A DNA stretch of 64,000 nucleotides from Alphaproteobacteria bacterium (GCA_009908505.1 JAAAPD010000067.1:142399-206398), one strand, 5' to 3'; positions 16,404 through 26,564 are shown, numbered from the stretch's first letter. A program made the numbers and translations. Notes: generated by a model not told the origin, from the sequence alone.

Positions 16404-17744
16404 ATGAAGAAATTCGCAATGGCCGCGTCGGGCGGTGTCCTGCTGGGCGCCGTGGCGACCACCCAGATCGCCGGGCCCCTTATCGCCCAGGAAGCTCAGA
16501 ACAATACAAGCGTCTACGAACAGTTGGACCTGTTCGGCGACGTGTTCGAACGCATCCGGTCGCAATATGTCGAGGAGGCGAACGAGGCCGAGCTGATCGA
16601 AGCCGCCATTGACGGCATGCTTAGCTCGCTCGATCCGCATTCCAGCTACCTGTCGCCCGATGACGCGGCCGACATGCGCGAACAGACGCGCGGCGAATTC
16701 GGCGGGCTCGGGATCGAGGTGACCCAGGAAGAGGGCTTCGTGAAGGTGGTTTCCCCCATCGACGGAACGCCGGCCGATGCCGCCGGGATCGAGGCAGGCG
16801 ACTTCATCACCGCAGTCAATGATGAAACCCTTCTGGGCCTGACGCTGGATGAAGCCGTTGAAATGATGCGCGGGCCGGTCGGCTCTGAAATCACCATCAC
16901 GGTCGTGCGCGAAGGCGTCGAGCAACCATTCCAGGTGTCGATCGTCCGCGATACCATCACCCTGACCGCCGTGCGCAGCCGTATCGAGGGCGAAACGGTC
17001 GTGTTGCGGGTCGTGACCTTTTCCGACCAGACCTATCCCAGCCTCGAAGAACAGCTGGCCGAGCAGGTCGAGGAAGCCGGCGGCATGGAGAATGTCAACG
17101 GCTTCGTCATCGACTTGCGCAACAATCCCGGCGGGTTGCTGAACCAGGCCATCGCCGTTTCCGATGCCTTTCTTGACGCGGGCGAGATCGTCTCGACCCG
17201 CGGCCGCACCGCCGCCGATGGCCAGCGCTGGAATGCCCGCGAAGGGGACCTTGCCGAGGGCAAGCCAATCGTCGTGCTGATCAATGGCGGGTCCGCCTCC
17301 GCGTCGGAAATCGTGGCCGGTGCGCTTCAGGATCACCGGCGCGCCATCGTCGTCGGCACAAAATCCTTCGGCAAGGGGTCGGTGCAGACGGTTATGCCGC
17401 TGCGGGGCGACAGCGCGATGCGGTTGACGACGGCACGCTATTACACGCCCTCTGGCCGGTCGATCCAGTCGCTGGGCATCTCTCCCAACATCATCGTCCA
17501 GCAACCCCGGCGCGATCCGAACGCAGAGCCGGAAGCAGAAGAGGAAACGCCGCAGTTCCGATCGGAATCCGACCTGCGCGGCGCGCTCAACAATGACAGC
17601 CTGTCAGAGGACGAGATCCGCCAGATCGAAAAGGATCGTGCCCGGGCCGAGGATGCGGCCGAACTGCGCGACCAAGACTACCAGCTGGCCTATGCCATCG
17701 ACATCCTCAAGGGCCTTTCCGCGCTCGGGCCCGAGGCGGAATAG
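16404..17744 (+). CDS. S41 carboxy-terminal processing protease
   Basis: 446 residues. I chose the ATG at 16404 because AGGAACG lies just before it; an ATG at 16392 is also possible. Order: signal/anchor (FAMAASGGVLLGAVATTQIA), an N-terminal helical part with SLDPHSSYLSP, a PDZ domain (about residues 75-165, including GLGIEV and VVSPIDGTPADAAGIEAGD), then the S41 catalytic domain. The catalytic serine lies in GGSASASEIVAGAL and the lysine in KSFGKGSVQT. A periplasmic CtpA/Prc-type protease that trims envelope proteins, often with murein hydrolases. It follows the EnvC-like gene closely. Confidence 0.94.
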   Translation: MKKFAMAASGGVLLGAVATTQIAGPLIAQEAQNNTSVYEQLDLFGDVFERIRSQYVEEANEAELIEAAIDGMLSSLDPHSSYLSPDDAADMREQTRGEFGGLGIEVTQEEGFVKVVSPIDGTPADAAGIEAGDFITAVNDETLLGLTLDEAVEMMRGPVGSEITITVVREGVEQPFQVSIVRDTITLTAVRSRIEGETVVLRVVTFSDQTYPSLEEQLAEQVEEAGGMENVNGFVIDLRNNPGGLLNQAIAVSDAFLDAGEIVSTRGRTAADGQRWNAREGDLAEGKPIVVLINGGSASASEIVAGALQDHRRAIVVGTKSFGKGSVQTVMPLRGDSAMRLTTARYYTPSGRSIQSLGISPNIIVQQPRRDPNAEPEAEEETPQFRSESDLRGALNNDSLSEDEIRQIEKDRARAEDAAELRDQDYQLAYAIDILKGLSALGPEAE

Positions 17745-17747
17745 GCC

Positions 17748-18230
17748 ATGACGCCCGACCAGATCGCGGCTCTGCCCTATCGCCCCTGCGTCGGGGTGAT
17801 GTTGGTGAGCCCGCAGGGCGGTGTTTTCGTCGGCCAGCGGATCGACTGGCCGGAACCGGCCTGGCAGATGCCCCAAGGCGGCGTGGACAAGGGCGAGGAC
17901 GCCCGAGCCGCCGCCCTGCGCGAACTGGAAGAGGAAACCGGCGTCACCCCGGATCTCGTGCGGATCGAGGCCGAGACCGAGGGCTGGATTCCCTATGACT
18001 TGCCGGTCGAGATCGTCCCCCATCGTTGGGGCGGGCGCTTTCGCGGGCAAGAACAAAAATGGTTCCTGATGCGGTTCCTGGGCACCGACGACCAGGTTCA
18101 GATCGAAACAGCCCATCCGGAATTCTCCTGCTGGAAATGGTCTGATCCGAGCGACCTGCTTTCCAATATCGTGACCTTCAAGCGCGAGGTCTACGCCCGC
18201 GTCCTGGACGAGTTCGGAGACCTGATATGA
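17748..18230 (+). CDS. rppH: RNA pyrophosphohydrolase, Nudix
   Basis: A 160-residue Nudix enzyme. The box is [20 protein letters not shown], followed by TG (near residues 44-66). [10 protein letters not shown] at the start and WQMPQGG are typical of RppH. It removes pyrophosphate from 5' ends of transcripts or hydrolyses diadenosine polyphosphates. The start is 4 bp after the ctpA-like stop, and its own stop overlaps the next start as ATGA. Confidence 0.93.
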   Translation: MTPDQIAALPYRPCVGVMLVSPQGGVFVGQRIDWPEPAWQMPQGGVDKGEDARAAALRELEEETGVTPDLVRIEAETEGWIPYDLPVEIVPHRWGGRFRGQEQKWFLMRFLGTDDQVQIETAHPEFSCWKWSDPSDLLSNIVTFKREVYARVLDEFGDLI

Positions 18231-18712
18231 AACGCGGGTTGGTCGCCGCCGCGGTTGCCGCGAACCTTGCCGGTGGCCCCGTCTGGTCGCTGTCCTGCAT
18301 GCCGCCCGACGCCGCGCGCAGCTTCCAACGAACGGCCCAGTCCGATAAGAGCTATTCCGCGCTGTTGGGAACACTCGCCTTCGAGCCGGTCAAGCGGCCC
18401 CCTGTGGTCGGGCTGTCCCCTGACCCGATCACGGTATCCGCCCGGTTTTCCGGCCTGGGCCTTGGGGCTGAAGGATTTGCCCCGATCGCGGACCGCGAGA
18501 TCGACCTGGTCCTGACCTGCCTCGCCTCGTGGTGTGGCACCCTGGAACCGGGCACGCGGCTGCTGGCCTTTGCCAGGCATGTCGATGGCGGATACGAGAT
18601 AACGGTTGATCCCTGCTACTCCCAGCTTTTCATCGACCCCGCGCCCGAAATCGCCGCCACGGTCGAGGCCTGCATGCGCGGCGACCCCTGCGAACCCGCG
18701 CCGCCGCGCTGA
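18227..18712 (+). CDS. Exported hypothetical protein
   Basis: 161 residues, coupled to rppH by an ATGA overlap. An N-terminal signal peptide ([20 protein letters not shown], then SLSC) precedes a domain with seven cysteines after the signal, including LTCLASWCG and PCYSQLF. They suggest disulfides in the periplasm. A cysteine right after the signal (SLSCMPP) might be read as a lipoprotein site but does not fit a lipobox well. I recognise no family. Its place at the end of the envelope cluster is the only hint to function. Confidence 0.7.
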   Translation: MKRGLVAAAVAANLAGGPVWSLSCMPPDAARSFQRTAQSDKSYSALLGTLAFEPVKRPPVVGLSPDPITVSARFSGLGLGAEGFAPIADREIDLVLTCLASWCGTLEPGTRLLAFARHVDGGYEITVDPCYSQLFIDPAPEIAATVEACMRGDPCEPAPPR

Positions 18713-18746
18713 AACTATCGCTTGCGTGGACGGGCGGCACGACCGT

Positions 18747-19616
18747 ATGACCCGTGCCATGGCAACAACCAGCCTCGATACCCGATCCATCGGCCTCGAT
18801 GTCGGCCTGTCCTTCTCCAAATGGCTCACCGGCATGGAGAACCTGCATTACGGTGACTGGACCGGGCTGGAGGTCACGGCAGCCAATGTCGGCCCCGCGC
18901 AGGTGGCCTATACCGACCGGTTGTTCTCATACCTGCCCGACACGCTCTGCCGCATCCTCGATATCGGCGGCGGCGCGGGGGAAACCGCGCGCAAGCTGAT
19001 CGAGCGGGGCCACGAGGTCGAGATCGTGATCCCGTCACCCTTCCTGGCCCAGCGTTGCCGTGAAAACGCCCCGCAGGCCAAGGTGCATGAAACCGGCTTC
19101 GAAGATTTCGCCGGCGCCCCGCGCTTTGACATCTGCCTGTTTTCCGAAAGCTTCCAATACATCCCGCTGGATATCGGCCTGTCCAAGGCGCTTGGCCTGC
19201 TGACGCCCGGCGGCCGGATCGTGCTGGCCGACTGCTTTCGCAGCGAAACCTACAAGCGCGACCGGACGCGCGCCACCGTCGGTGGCGGCCACCGGATCAC
19301 CGCCTTCCGCCGGAGGGTCGCCGACCTTGATCTCGAAGTTCTGGACGAGATCGATATCACCGAGGCCGTGGCCCCCTCGGTCGATGTGGAACAGGGACTC
19401 TACAATATCCTCGGCCATGCCATCACCCGCGTCGATGACGAATTGCAGATGAAGCGACCCCGGTCCCGCTGGGTCTTGCACCGCCTGGCAGGGCTGTTCC
19501 TGAATGGCCGCCGACGCGCGCGAATGCATCAGCGGCTTATGGAACAAACCCGCACCAGCGAGGTCTTTGTGGCCAACAACACCTACCTGATGCTGGGGCT
19601 TCGGCCCCGAGGCTAG
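18747..19616 (+). CDS. Class I SAM-dependent methyltransferase
   Basis: About 289 residues from the ATG at 18747 (an in-frame ATG at 18759 is also possible). The SAM-binding glycine motif ILDIGGGAGETARKLIERGH lies near residue 70, followed by ICLFSESFQYIPLDI (motif II/post-I area) and LLTPGGRIVLADCFR, a usual methyltransferase motif III. The C-terminal part is basic. The substrate is unknown. Its TAG shares CTAG with the convergent rnr stop. Confidence 0.85.
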   Translation: MTRAMATTSLDTRSIGLDVGLSFSKWLTGMENLHYGDWTGLEVTAANVGPAQVAYTDRLFSYLPDTLCRILDIGGGAGETARKLIERGHEVEIVIPSPFLAQRCRENAPQAKVHETGFEDFAGAPRFDICLFSESFQYIPLDIGLSKALGLLTPGGRIVLADCFRSETYKRDRTRATVGGGHRITAFRRRVADLDLEVLDEIDITEAVAPSVDVEQGLYNILGHAITRVDDELQMKRPRSRWVLHRLAGLFLNGRRRARMHQRLMEQTRTSEVFVANNTYLMLGLRPRG

Positions 19617-21877
19617 CGCTTGTTCTGCCGCGTGCGTTTGACCTTGCGCGCGGTCTTGGTGGCCTTCTTGCGCGCCTTGGCCTGTTTGCGCCGCAGGGGT
19701 TTGCCACGCCCCGATTTCGGCCCGTGCCGGACCGCCTTGCCTTCCAGCGAAACCAGTTCGACAATCAGCCCCCCCGTAACCGGCGCGGCCTCGTTCAGCT
19801 TGACAACCGCCCGTTGACCCATGCCGATCACCTGGCCGGTATCCGCCCCCATCAGGGTCTGGGAGTCCCCGTCATAATGGAAATACTCGGCACCGAGATT
19901 GCGCATGGGTATCATCGCATCGGCCCCGGTCTCGTCCAGCTTCACGAAAACCCCGAACCGGGCGATACCGCTGATCCGGCCCGTGAATTCCGACCCGACC
20001 CGGTCATTGAGGTAGGCCGCCAGGTAGCGATCCGTCGTGTCCCGTTCGGCCATCATGGATCGGCGCTCGGTATCGCTGATATGCTCGGCAGTGCTGTCCA
20101 GTTCCTCGATGTCCTGCGGGCTCAGCCCGTCGTCACCCCAGCCATGCGCCGTAACCAGCGCCCGGTGCACGATCAGGTCGGAATAGCGCCGGATCGGCGA
20201 GGTGAAATGCGCATAGGCCTTCAGCGCCAGGCCGAAATGGCCGAAATTCTCGGGGTTGTAATAGGCCTGCGTCATCGACCGCAGGGTCGCCATGTTGATC
20301 AGCTCGTTGGTTTCGGTCTCGGCGGCCTGTTCCAGAAGGCGGTTCAGATGCGCCGTCTTCAACACCTGCCCCTTGGCAAGCGTGAACCCGCTCGCCCCCG
20401 CAACCTCGCGCAAAGAATCCAGTTTCTCGGGGCTGGGTTCCTCGTGCACCCGGAACAGCAATGGCTGGCGCTTGGCGATCAGCGTCTCGGCGGCGGCCAC
20501 GTTGGCCAGCACCATGAATTCCTCGATCAACCGATGCGCATCCAACCGCTCCCTGAAGGCCACCTCGGTAACCTCGCCGGCCTCATCGATGACGATCTGC
20601 CGCTCTGGCAGGTCCAGTTCCAGCGGCTGGCGTTCCGCCCTTGCCTTAACAAGGCTGTCGTAGCAGGCGAACAGGGGACGGATCACGTCCTCCAGCAAGG
20701 GCGCGACCTTCTCATTTGGGGTGCCGTCCATCCCGGCCTGAACCTCGGCATAGTTGAGAGAGGCGGGCGATTTCATCAATCCGCGCACGAAGCGATGCGA
20801 CAGCTTCCGGCCCTTGGCGTCGATCTTCATTTCGACGGCGATACAGGCGCGCGGCACCCCTTCGTGCAGGGAACACAGATCCCCGGACAGCCGATCGGGC
20901 AGCATCGGCACCATCCGGTCGGGGAAATAGGTGGAATTGCCGCGCTTGCGCGCCTCGCGGTCCAGCGCAGACCCGGGCGTCACGTAATGGGCGACATCCG
21001 CAATTGCGACCCAAAGCAGATGCCCGCCCTCGTTCTTCGGGTCCTCATCGGGGATGGCACAGCAAGCGTCATCATGGTCGCGCGCATCGCTCGGGTCGAT
21101 GGTAATCAAGGGCAAATCGCGTAGGTCTTCGCGCCCCTTCAGGCCCGCGGGCTTCTGCTTGTCCGCCTCCTCTATCACCGCGTCGGGGAACCGATCCGGA
21201 ATGCCGTGCTGGTGAATCGCGATCAGGCTGACCGCGCGCGGCGCGGTGGGGTCGCCCAGCCGCGAGATCACGCGCGCCTTGGGCAGGCCCATTCGGTTTT
21301 TCGGCCCGGCCTGTTCCGCCTCGACCAGCTCGCCATCCTTGGCCCCGCCCGACAGCCCCTCGGGCACCACCCATTCCTTGTCGCTGCCCTTTTCCACGGG
21401 TTTGATCCGCCCGCCCTCGCTGCGCGCGGAAAAGACACCCAGAATCCGCAGGGGATTGGTGCCGATCCGCCGGATAAGGCGCGCCTCGTAGGCATGGCTT
21501 TCGCCTTTCACCTCGGACAGGCGGGCCAAGATACGGTCGCCCTCGCCCAGCGCCGGGTCACTGGCGCGCGGCAACAACAGGATGCCCGGCTCCGGCCCGT
21601 CCCCGCCCCATTCCATCGGCCGCGCCATCAGGTCACCGTCCGCATCCGGCGCCAGAACCTGCAAGACGCTGACCGGCGGCAGTTTTTCCGGATCGCGATA
21701 GCTCTTCTTGCTCTTGCGAAGGGCACCCTCGTCCTCCAGCTCCTTCAGTATGCGCTTGAGGTCGATCCGGTCGGCGCCCTTGATGCCAAAGGCCTTGGCG
21801 ATATCGCGTTTCGCGGCTTGGGTCGGGTTCTCGGAAATCCAGTCGAGGATTTCGGACTTTGAAGGAATTCGTGCCAT
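19613..21877 (-). CDS. rnr: Ribonuclease R
   Basis: A 754-residue 3'-5' exoribonuclease of the RNB family. Order: N-terminal winged helix (RDIAKAFGIKGADRIDLKRI), cold-shock domains, then the RNB catalytic domain with ITIDPSDARDHDDACCAI (metal-binding aspartates, near residues 255-272). YAHFTSPIRRYSDLIVHRAL lies near residue 565. Then an S1 domain (GRISGIARFGVFVKLDETG) and a Lys/Arg-rich tail. It degrades structured RNA. The lysine-rich tail and length fit RNase R rather than RNase II. Confidence 0.96.
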   Translation of the reverse strand: MARIPSKSEILDWISENPTQAAKRDIAKAFGIKGADRIDLKRILKELEDEGALRKSKKSYRDPEKLPPVSVLQVLAPDADGDLMARPMEWGGDGPEPGILLLPRASDPALGEGDRILARLSEVKGESHAYEARLIRRIGTNPLRILGVFSARSEGGRIKPVEKGSDKEWVVPEGLSGGAKDGELVEAEQAGPKNRMGLPKARVISRLGDPTAPRAVSLIAIHQHGIPDRFPDAVIEEADKQKPAGLKGREDLRDLPLITIDPSDARDHDDACCAIPDEDPKNEGGHLLWVAIADVAHYVTPGSALDREARKRGNSTYFPDRMVPMLPDRLSGDLCSLHEGVPRACIAVEMKIDAKGRKLSHRFVRGLMKSPASLNYAEVQAGMDGTPNEKVAPLLEDVIRPLFACYDSLVKARAERQPLELDLPERQIVIDEAGEVTEVAFRERLDAHRLIEEFMVLANVAAAETLIAKRQPLLFRVHEEPSPEKLDSLREVAGASGFTLAKGQVLKTAHLNRLLEQAAETETNELINMATLRSMTQAYYNPENFGHFGLALKAYAHFTSPIRRYSDLIVHRALVTAHGWGDDGLSPQDIEELDSTAEHISDTERRSMMAERDTTDRYLAAYLNDRVGSEFTGRISGIARFGVFVKLDETGADAMIPMRNLGAEYFHYDGDSQTLMGADTGQVIGMGQRAVVKLNEAAPVTGGLIVELVSLEGKAVRHGPKSGRGKPLRRKQAKARKKATKTARKVKRTRQNKR

Positions 21878-21925
21878 GGCACACGCCTAGCACGTCGTGT
21901 CCCGGCACGGCAGACCCATTGTCCT

Positions 21926-21990
21926 GCTGCAGGCTTCTTTGGGTCAGAAATACCGCGGGGGAGTTTGAGGGGGCAGCGCCCCTTCATTAG
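21926..21990. repeat. Rhodobacteral-style intergenic element with hairpin
   Basis: The spacer between dapE and rnr holds GGGGC-AGC-GCCCC (21970-21982) next to a sequence of the type TACCGCGGGGGAGTTTGAGG and TTCTTTGGGTCAGAAATA. I recall similar segments as frequent intergenic elements in Rhodobacteraceae genomes. It lies after the dapE stop and may end its transcription. No second copy was seen in this window. Confidence 0.35.
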
Positions 21991-22030
21991 ACTCACAAAG
22001 CGTGGCGCAGCCACTCCGTTCTGCAGCCTT

Positions 22031-23173
22031 TCAGCCGAAATAGTCCCGCAGGATGCGGCCATAGATCGCCTTCAGGCGCACGATCTCGTCCACCGGCACG
22101 CATTCATCGACCTGGTGCATGGTCTTGCCGACCAGGCCGAATTCCACCACGGGGCAATGGTCCTTGACGAAGCGCGCATCCGACGTGCCGCCAGTGGTCG
22201 ACAGTTCCGGCACCCGGTTGGTTTCCGCCTGCACCGCTTGGCTGACCAGGGCCGATAGATCGCCCGGCGGGGTCAGGAAGCTTTCGCCGGAAATCTTGAT
22301 GTCCAGATCGATCTCGACACCGAATTCCCCGGCCATCTCAGACGCCTTTTTGCGCAACCAGTCGCTCAGCGAGGCGCCGCTATGGCTGTCGTTGAAGCGG
22401 ATATTCACGATCCCCCGGCACGAGGCCGGAATGACATTGGTCGCGCTGTTGCCGGTCTCGATAGACACCACCGCCAGGGTCGAAGGGTCAAAATGCTCGG
22501 TGCCCTGGTCAAGTTCTTGTCCGGCCAAGCGGTCTATCAGGCGCGCCATGGCAGGCAACGGGTTGTTCGCCCGGTGCGGATAGGCCGAATGCCCCTGCGT
22601 GCCGGTCACGGTGATCCAGGCGCTCATGGACCCGCGCCGCCCGATCTTGATTATGTCGCCCAGGGTTTCGGGACAGGTCGGTTCACCCACCAGGCAGACA
22701 TCCATGCGCTCGCCATTGTCACCCATCCAGTCCAGCAAGGCCCGCGTGCCGTCCACCCCCGGCCCTTCCTCGTCACCGGTGATCGCCAGGATCACCGCAC
22801 CGTCCGGCGGGGTTTCGGTCACGAAGTCCACCGCCGCGGCGGCGAAGGCCGCCACCCCCGATTTCATGTCCGTCGCCCCGCGGCCGTAAAGGATGCCGTC
22901 TCGCATCTCCGCGCCGAAGGGATCGACGCTCCAATCCGCGATATCGCCGACCGGCACGACATCCGTATGCCCGTTGAAGCCGAAGGTCCGCGCCGCGCCC
23001 TTGTCTCCCCACCGGGCGAACAGGTTGGACACGCCGTTCCGATCCACCCGGGCCGTCTCGAAGCCCGCCTCTGACAGAAGGTCATCCAGCAGGGCCAGCG
23101 CCCCGCCCTCTTCGGGCGTCACCGTCGGACAGCGGATCAGCTCAGAAGTCAGTTTCACCGGATCGATGGTCAT
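22031..23173 (-). CDS. dapE: Succinyl-diaminopimelate desuccinylase
   Basis: 380 residues from the ATG at 23173 ([20 protein letters not shown]); the frame to 23260 has no family similarity. An M20 metallopeptidase-fold enzyme hydrolysing N-succinyl-L,L-diaminopimelate, for lysine and peptidoglycan synthesis. Metal-site motifs are [12 protein letters not shown] near residue 68, [11 protein letters not shown] near 97 and ITGDEEGPG near 130. [20 protein letters not shown], followed by YPHRANNP, marks the lid-domain boundary. dapD lies about 5 kb away. Confidence 0.95.
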   Translation of the reverse strand: MTIDPVKLTSELIRCPTVTPEEGGALALLDDLLSEAGFETARVDRNGVSNLFARWGDKGAARTFGFNGHTDVVPVGDIADWSVDPFGAEMRDGILYGRGATDMKSGVAAFAAAAVDFVTETPPDGAVILAITGDEEGPGVDGTRALLDWMGDNGERMDVCLVGEPTCPETLGDIIKIGRRGSMSAWITVTGTQGHSAYPHRANNPLPAMARLIDRLAGQELDQGTEHFDPSTLAVVSIETGNSATNVIPASCRGIVNIRFNDSHSGASLSDWLRKKASEMAGEFGVEIDLDIKISGESFLTPPGDLSALVSQAVQAETNRVPELSTTGGTSDARFVKDHCPVVEFGLVGKTMHQVDECVPVDEIVRLKAIYGRILRDYFG

Positions 23174-23438
23174 GCCTGTGCGGTTCCTTTCCAGTTCAGT
23201 GGCCTGATCCTGTGGCCCGTGTGCTACAGCACCGGGGCCGTCATGCCCGTAAACACCCAATTTGTCTCAAAATTTTCACGACTACTACATATGCTGGCCT
23301 CAATAACAAAGACCTGAGGCAGGTCAACGATCGAGCAGCCCAAGATAGGGCGTATCCATAGCATGGCCCCACCATATCTGGTTGGCGTCGCCTTGCACGG
23401 TCCGTTGGACCTGTCCTTGCGACTTGTAGGGACAGATC
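23174..23438. other. Intergenic region between divergent dapE and Hint genes
   Basis: 265 bp without a convincing gene. It carries the divergent promoters of dapE and the Hint-domain gene. An AT-richer stretch (23260-23310) is the likely promoter core. No clear operator or RNA structure was found. Confidence 0.5.
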
Positions 23439-25028
23439 ATGGTTGCAGCGTCCGAGCTGAACTACAACACTTCTGCCACGGCCACGCAGATGGCCGAAAC
23501 CATCTTCGGTGATGGTGTTTCCGTTGTCGGGGCCAGCTATAGCGGGTCCGGCTATTCCTCGGCGATCTATTCGGGGGGCGACAGCATCGCACCGGGCGTC
23601 ACGCCCGGTGATACCGGCGTGATCCTGTCCACCGGCGTGGCCAGCTGGTTCACCAACAGCGGCGGATCTTCGAACCAGTCGAATGCGCGCAGCTACAATT
23701 CCGGCGGGCCCAACAACGATTCGGATTTCAATGCGGTCGCCGGCACCAACACTTATGACGCCTCGTTCCTGGAAGTAGATTTCATCCCCGAAGGCGACAC
23801 GATGACGATGCAATTCGCCTTCGCGTCGGACGAGTATCCGGAATACTCGAACAGCGTCTACAACGATATGGTTGGGGTCTGGGTCAACGGCCAGCACGTG
23901 CCGCTATCGGTGACCAATACCGCGACAGCCGTCGGCGGCGTGAACCAGACCGAGAACATCAACCTCTACAACGACAATACCGGCGACGCCTACAATTCCG
24001 AGATGGACGGGTTCACCGTCACCATGACGCTGACCATCCCGGTCAATCCGGATGTGGTGAACTCGATCAAGATCGGCATCGCCGATGTCAGCGACAGCTC
24101 CTATGATTCCAACCTGCTGATCGCGGGCGACAGCGTTCAGACCGACCTGGTCGCGCAGGACGACTCCGTCACCTTGCAGGAAGGGACCACCAAGACCGTC
24201 GACCTGCTGGACAACGACCTGAACGCCACCGTAGGCACTCTGACCATCACGCATATCAACGGTGTCGCGGTCTCCGTGGGTGACAGCGTCACCCTTGCCA
24301 CCGGACAGGTCGTGACCTTGAACGCCGACGGCACCATCGACCTGCAGACCGATACCGAAAACGACACGATCAGTTTCACCTACGAGGTCGCCGCGACCGA
24401 TGGAAGCGGCACCGTGCTGGAAACCGACGTGGGTTTCGTCACGGCCGAAACCATCCCATGTTTCGTCGCCGGCACCCTTATCGAGACCGATAATGGCCCG
24501 CGCCCCATCGAGACGCTAAAGGTCGGTGACATGGTCGTGACCCAGGACGATGGCGCGCAGCCCATTCGCTGGATCGGTCAGCGCACCGTTGCTGCGACGG
24601 GCCCGATGGCGCCCATAGCCTTGCAGGCCGGGGCGCTTGGCGACCATCGCGACTTGATGTTGTCCCCGCAGCACCGGGTGTTGCTGCAGGATGCCTATGC
24701 CGAACTTATGTTCGAAGAAGCCGAGGTGCTGGTCAAGGCCAAGGACCTTGTCAACGATCGCACCATTCGCCGCATCGAAGGCGGCAACGTAACCTACCTG
24801 CACCTTCTGTTCGACACGCACCAGATCATCTGGGCCGAGGGTCTGGCGACCGAAAGTTTCCTGCCCGGGCCGCATATCCTGACCGCGCTTGAAAAGGGCA
24901 TCGTCGAGGAACTGACGGCGCTGTTCCCCGAACTCGACACCTCAGCGCCGGAAACCGGCTACGGGCCCGCGATCCGACCGATGCTCAACTCGCGCGAGGC
25001 CTCGGTCCTCCTTAGCCAGGTGGCGTGA
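23439..25028 (+). CDS. Choice-of-anchor L / Hint-domain secreted protein
   Basis: 529 residues, no classical signal peptide. Residues 1-230 match the choice-of-anchor L type: DTGVILSTG, GTNTYDASFLEVDFIPEGD and FAFASDEYPEYSNSVYNDMV. Residues 235-335 form a cadherin/VCBS-like beta module (AQDDSVTLQEGTTKTVDLLD). From Cys341 (CFVAGTLIET) a Hint_2 domain follows, with PRPIETLKVGDMVV, LSPQHRVLL and HLLFDTHQIIWAEG. Such proteins in Rhodobacteraceae are thought to leave by type I secretion and may self-process at the Hint cysteine. The next gene overlaps by 4 bp and is a second Hint-like protein. Confidence 0.82.
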   Translation: MVAASELNYNTSATATQMAETIFGDGVSVVGASYSGSGYSSAIYSGGDSIAPGVTPGDTGVILSTGVASWFTNSGGSSNQSNARSYNSGGPNNDSDFNAVAGTNTYDASFLEVDFIPEGDTMTMQFAFASDEYPEYSNSVYNDMVGVWVNGQHVPLSVTNTATAVGGVNQTENINLYNDNTGDAYNSEMDGFTVTMTLTIPVNPDVVNSIKIGIADVSDSSYDSNLLIAGDSVQTDLVAQDDSVTLQEGTTKTVDLLDNDLNATVGTLTITHINGVAVSVGDSVTLATGQVVTLNADGTIDLQTDTENDTISFTYEVAATDGSGTVLETDVGFVTAETIPCFVAGTLIETDNGPRPIETLKVGDMVVTQDDGAQPIRWIGQRTVAATGPMAPIALQAGALGDHRDLMLSPQHRVLLQDAYAELMFEEAEVLVKAKDLVNDRTIRRIEGGNVTYLHLLFDTHQIIWAEGLATESFLPGPHILTALEKGIVEELTALFPELDTSAPETGYGPAIRPMLNSREASVLLSQVA

Positions 25029-26122
25029 CGGGGATGCGCTGGCTCGGGCTCAGGCAGCGGTATGACCGGGTCTTCGACCCCGATGGACTTGGCGGCACGG
25101 CGACAGCGGAGCCATCGGCGGAAGACGCGCTGATCACTCGCGGGACGCTCCTGGTCGAGGTAGAGCTTGTGCCGACCGGCCGCCCGGTGAACCTCGTTCG
25201 CTACTCGGTCCTCGATCCGTGGCCCGCCAGCCTGTCCCTTGTCCAGGAACCGGACGGCACTTTGCGCCTGCTGATGCGATTGGGCCCACGCCAATTGTCC
25301 GTCGCGTTGCGAACGGAACTGGCAACACGATCGGACACGGTGATCGTGTCGTTCGGATGGGATGGTCCGGGACGAACCGGTATGATGAGCGCCTATGTTC
25401 CCGATACCGGTTGCCTGTGGCAAACCCAGGTGCCCGGTCCATTTCCGCTGATGCTGCGCGATATCCGGCGCATGGTCCTGGATGACGCGGCCTGCCGCTG
25501 TGCAGATCTCGTGACCTATTTTGCGATGGCCGAGGGCCTGTGCCCCGCCGGGCCGATGCCGAGCCTCGACCCCCAAGCGCGTATCGAGACGCCGAACGGC
25601 GCAACACGGCTGCGCGACCTACGGGCCGGGGATCATGTGTTCGATTCCGACTATACCTTGCGTGAAATCTGCTGGGCCGGGTCTGTCACGCTGCCGGCCG
25701 CGGGCCGCTTCGCGCCGCTTAGGATGCGCGCGCCCTATCACGGCCTGGCAGAGGACCTGATCCTCGCCCCGGATCAACGGCTTTTGCTGGCCGGCACGGA
25801 GATCGAATACCTTTTCGGACAGGAACGCGTAAGCGCGGCGGTGCGGCACCTTTCGGACCGCCACTCGGTCGAGCCAGCCATCCTTCGCGCCCCTTTCGTT
25901 TCATACCGGCAGATCCTTCTCGATCAGCCGGCGGAAATCATCGCAAATGGGGCTGCGGTGCTATCTTTCGATGCGCAGCCCCTGTTCAGCGACCCCCGAC
26001 TTGTGCGCCATTCGGTTCTTTCCGGGCTGAATCGCGAAAATTGGCCGGTCGTCACCAGGTTCGGCGTACCGGTTCTGCGGGACTACGAGGCGCTGACGCT
26101 CGAAGAGGCGCGCTACGGCTGA
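25025..26122 (+). CDS. Hint-like protein lacking the catalytic cysteine
   Basis: 365 residues, overlapping the upstream Hint gene by 4 bp (ATGA). Residues 1-165 are an unrecognised beta-rich domain. From about residue 180 the Hint_2 pattern appears (ARIETPNGATRLRDLRAGD, then HVF). Aligned by the shared IET motif, the Hint cysteine of the neighbour is Ser180 here, and the HRVLL histidine is Gln (APDQRLLL). This suggests a degenerate domain, or one using serine. Coupled translation suggests the two proteins act together, perhaps as a partner of the active Hint protein. It ends 10 bp into a convergent gene. Confidence 0.72.
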   Translation: MTGMRWLGLRQRYDRVFDPDGLGGTATAEPSAEDALITRGTLLVEVELVPTGRPVNLVRYSVLDPWPASLSLVQEPDGTLRLLMRLGPRQLSVALRTELATRSDTVIVSFGWDGPGRTGMMSAYVPDTGCLWQTQVPGPFPLMLRDIRRMVLDDAACRCADLVTYFAMAEGLCPAGPMPSLDPQARIETPNGATRLRDLRAGDHVFDSDYTLREICWAGSVTLPAAGRFAPLRMRAPYHGLAEDLILAPDQRLLLAGTEIEYLFGQERVSAAVRHLSDRHSVEPAILRAPFVSYRQILLDQPAEIIANGAAVLSFDAQPLFSDPRLVRHSVLSGLNRENWPVVTRFGVPVLRDYEALTLEEARYG

Positions 26123-26451
26123 TCCTCGTCACCGTAAAAGGGTGTCATCTGCGCGACGATCACGCTGTTTTCATCCAGCGCACGCTGCATCAGGTCACGT
26201 TCTTCCGGCTCGATCTCGTGGCCCTGGGCCTCGCGCTCGGCCTCGGTGCCGTATCCGGTGACATCCAGCGGCGCCAGGTCGGCCTGCTTGAGGGTCGCCA
26301 CCGTTTCGCGCACCGCCTCGGCCTCGTCCACGCCGCTGGCATAGCACATGAGCGCCGCACCGGTGCTGCCGTCGGGCAGCCCGTCGCCCGCCTTGCGGCC
26401 AAGCTCGACCACGAGCGTGTAGACCTGTTGTTTACCGGATGCCTTCGCCAT
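26113..26451 (-). CDS. Conserved hypothetical protein
   Basis: 112 residues from the ATG at 26451 (MAKASGKQQVYTLVVELGRK); the frame continues to 26538 without support. A soluble, acidic, alpha/beta-looking small protein with EAVRETVATLKQADLAPLDV and an acidic C-terminus. No family recognised and no catalytic motif seen. It is convergent with the second Hint gene with a 10-bp overlap and divergent from the receptor-like channel gene. Confidence 0.65.
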   Translation of the reverse strand: MAKASGKQQVYTLVVELGRKAGDGLPDGSTGAALMCYASGVDEAEAVRETVATLKQADLAPLDVTGYGTEAEREAQGHEIEPEERDLMQRALDENSVIVAQMTPFYGDEDQP

Positions 26452-26564
26452 GTGGCCGGGGTGCGACGTTCCGGGTGGGTTGTCAAGCGCAGGACGCGCA
26501 ACCGGCTTGACCGCCTGTCCCGAGTCGGACACCAGCAATCCAATATCATTGGGGGGGTCCTGGG

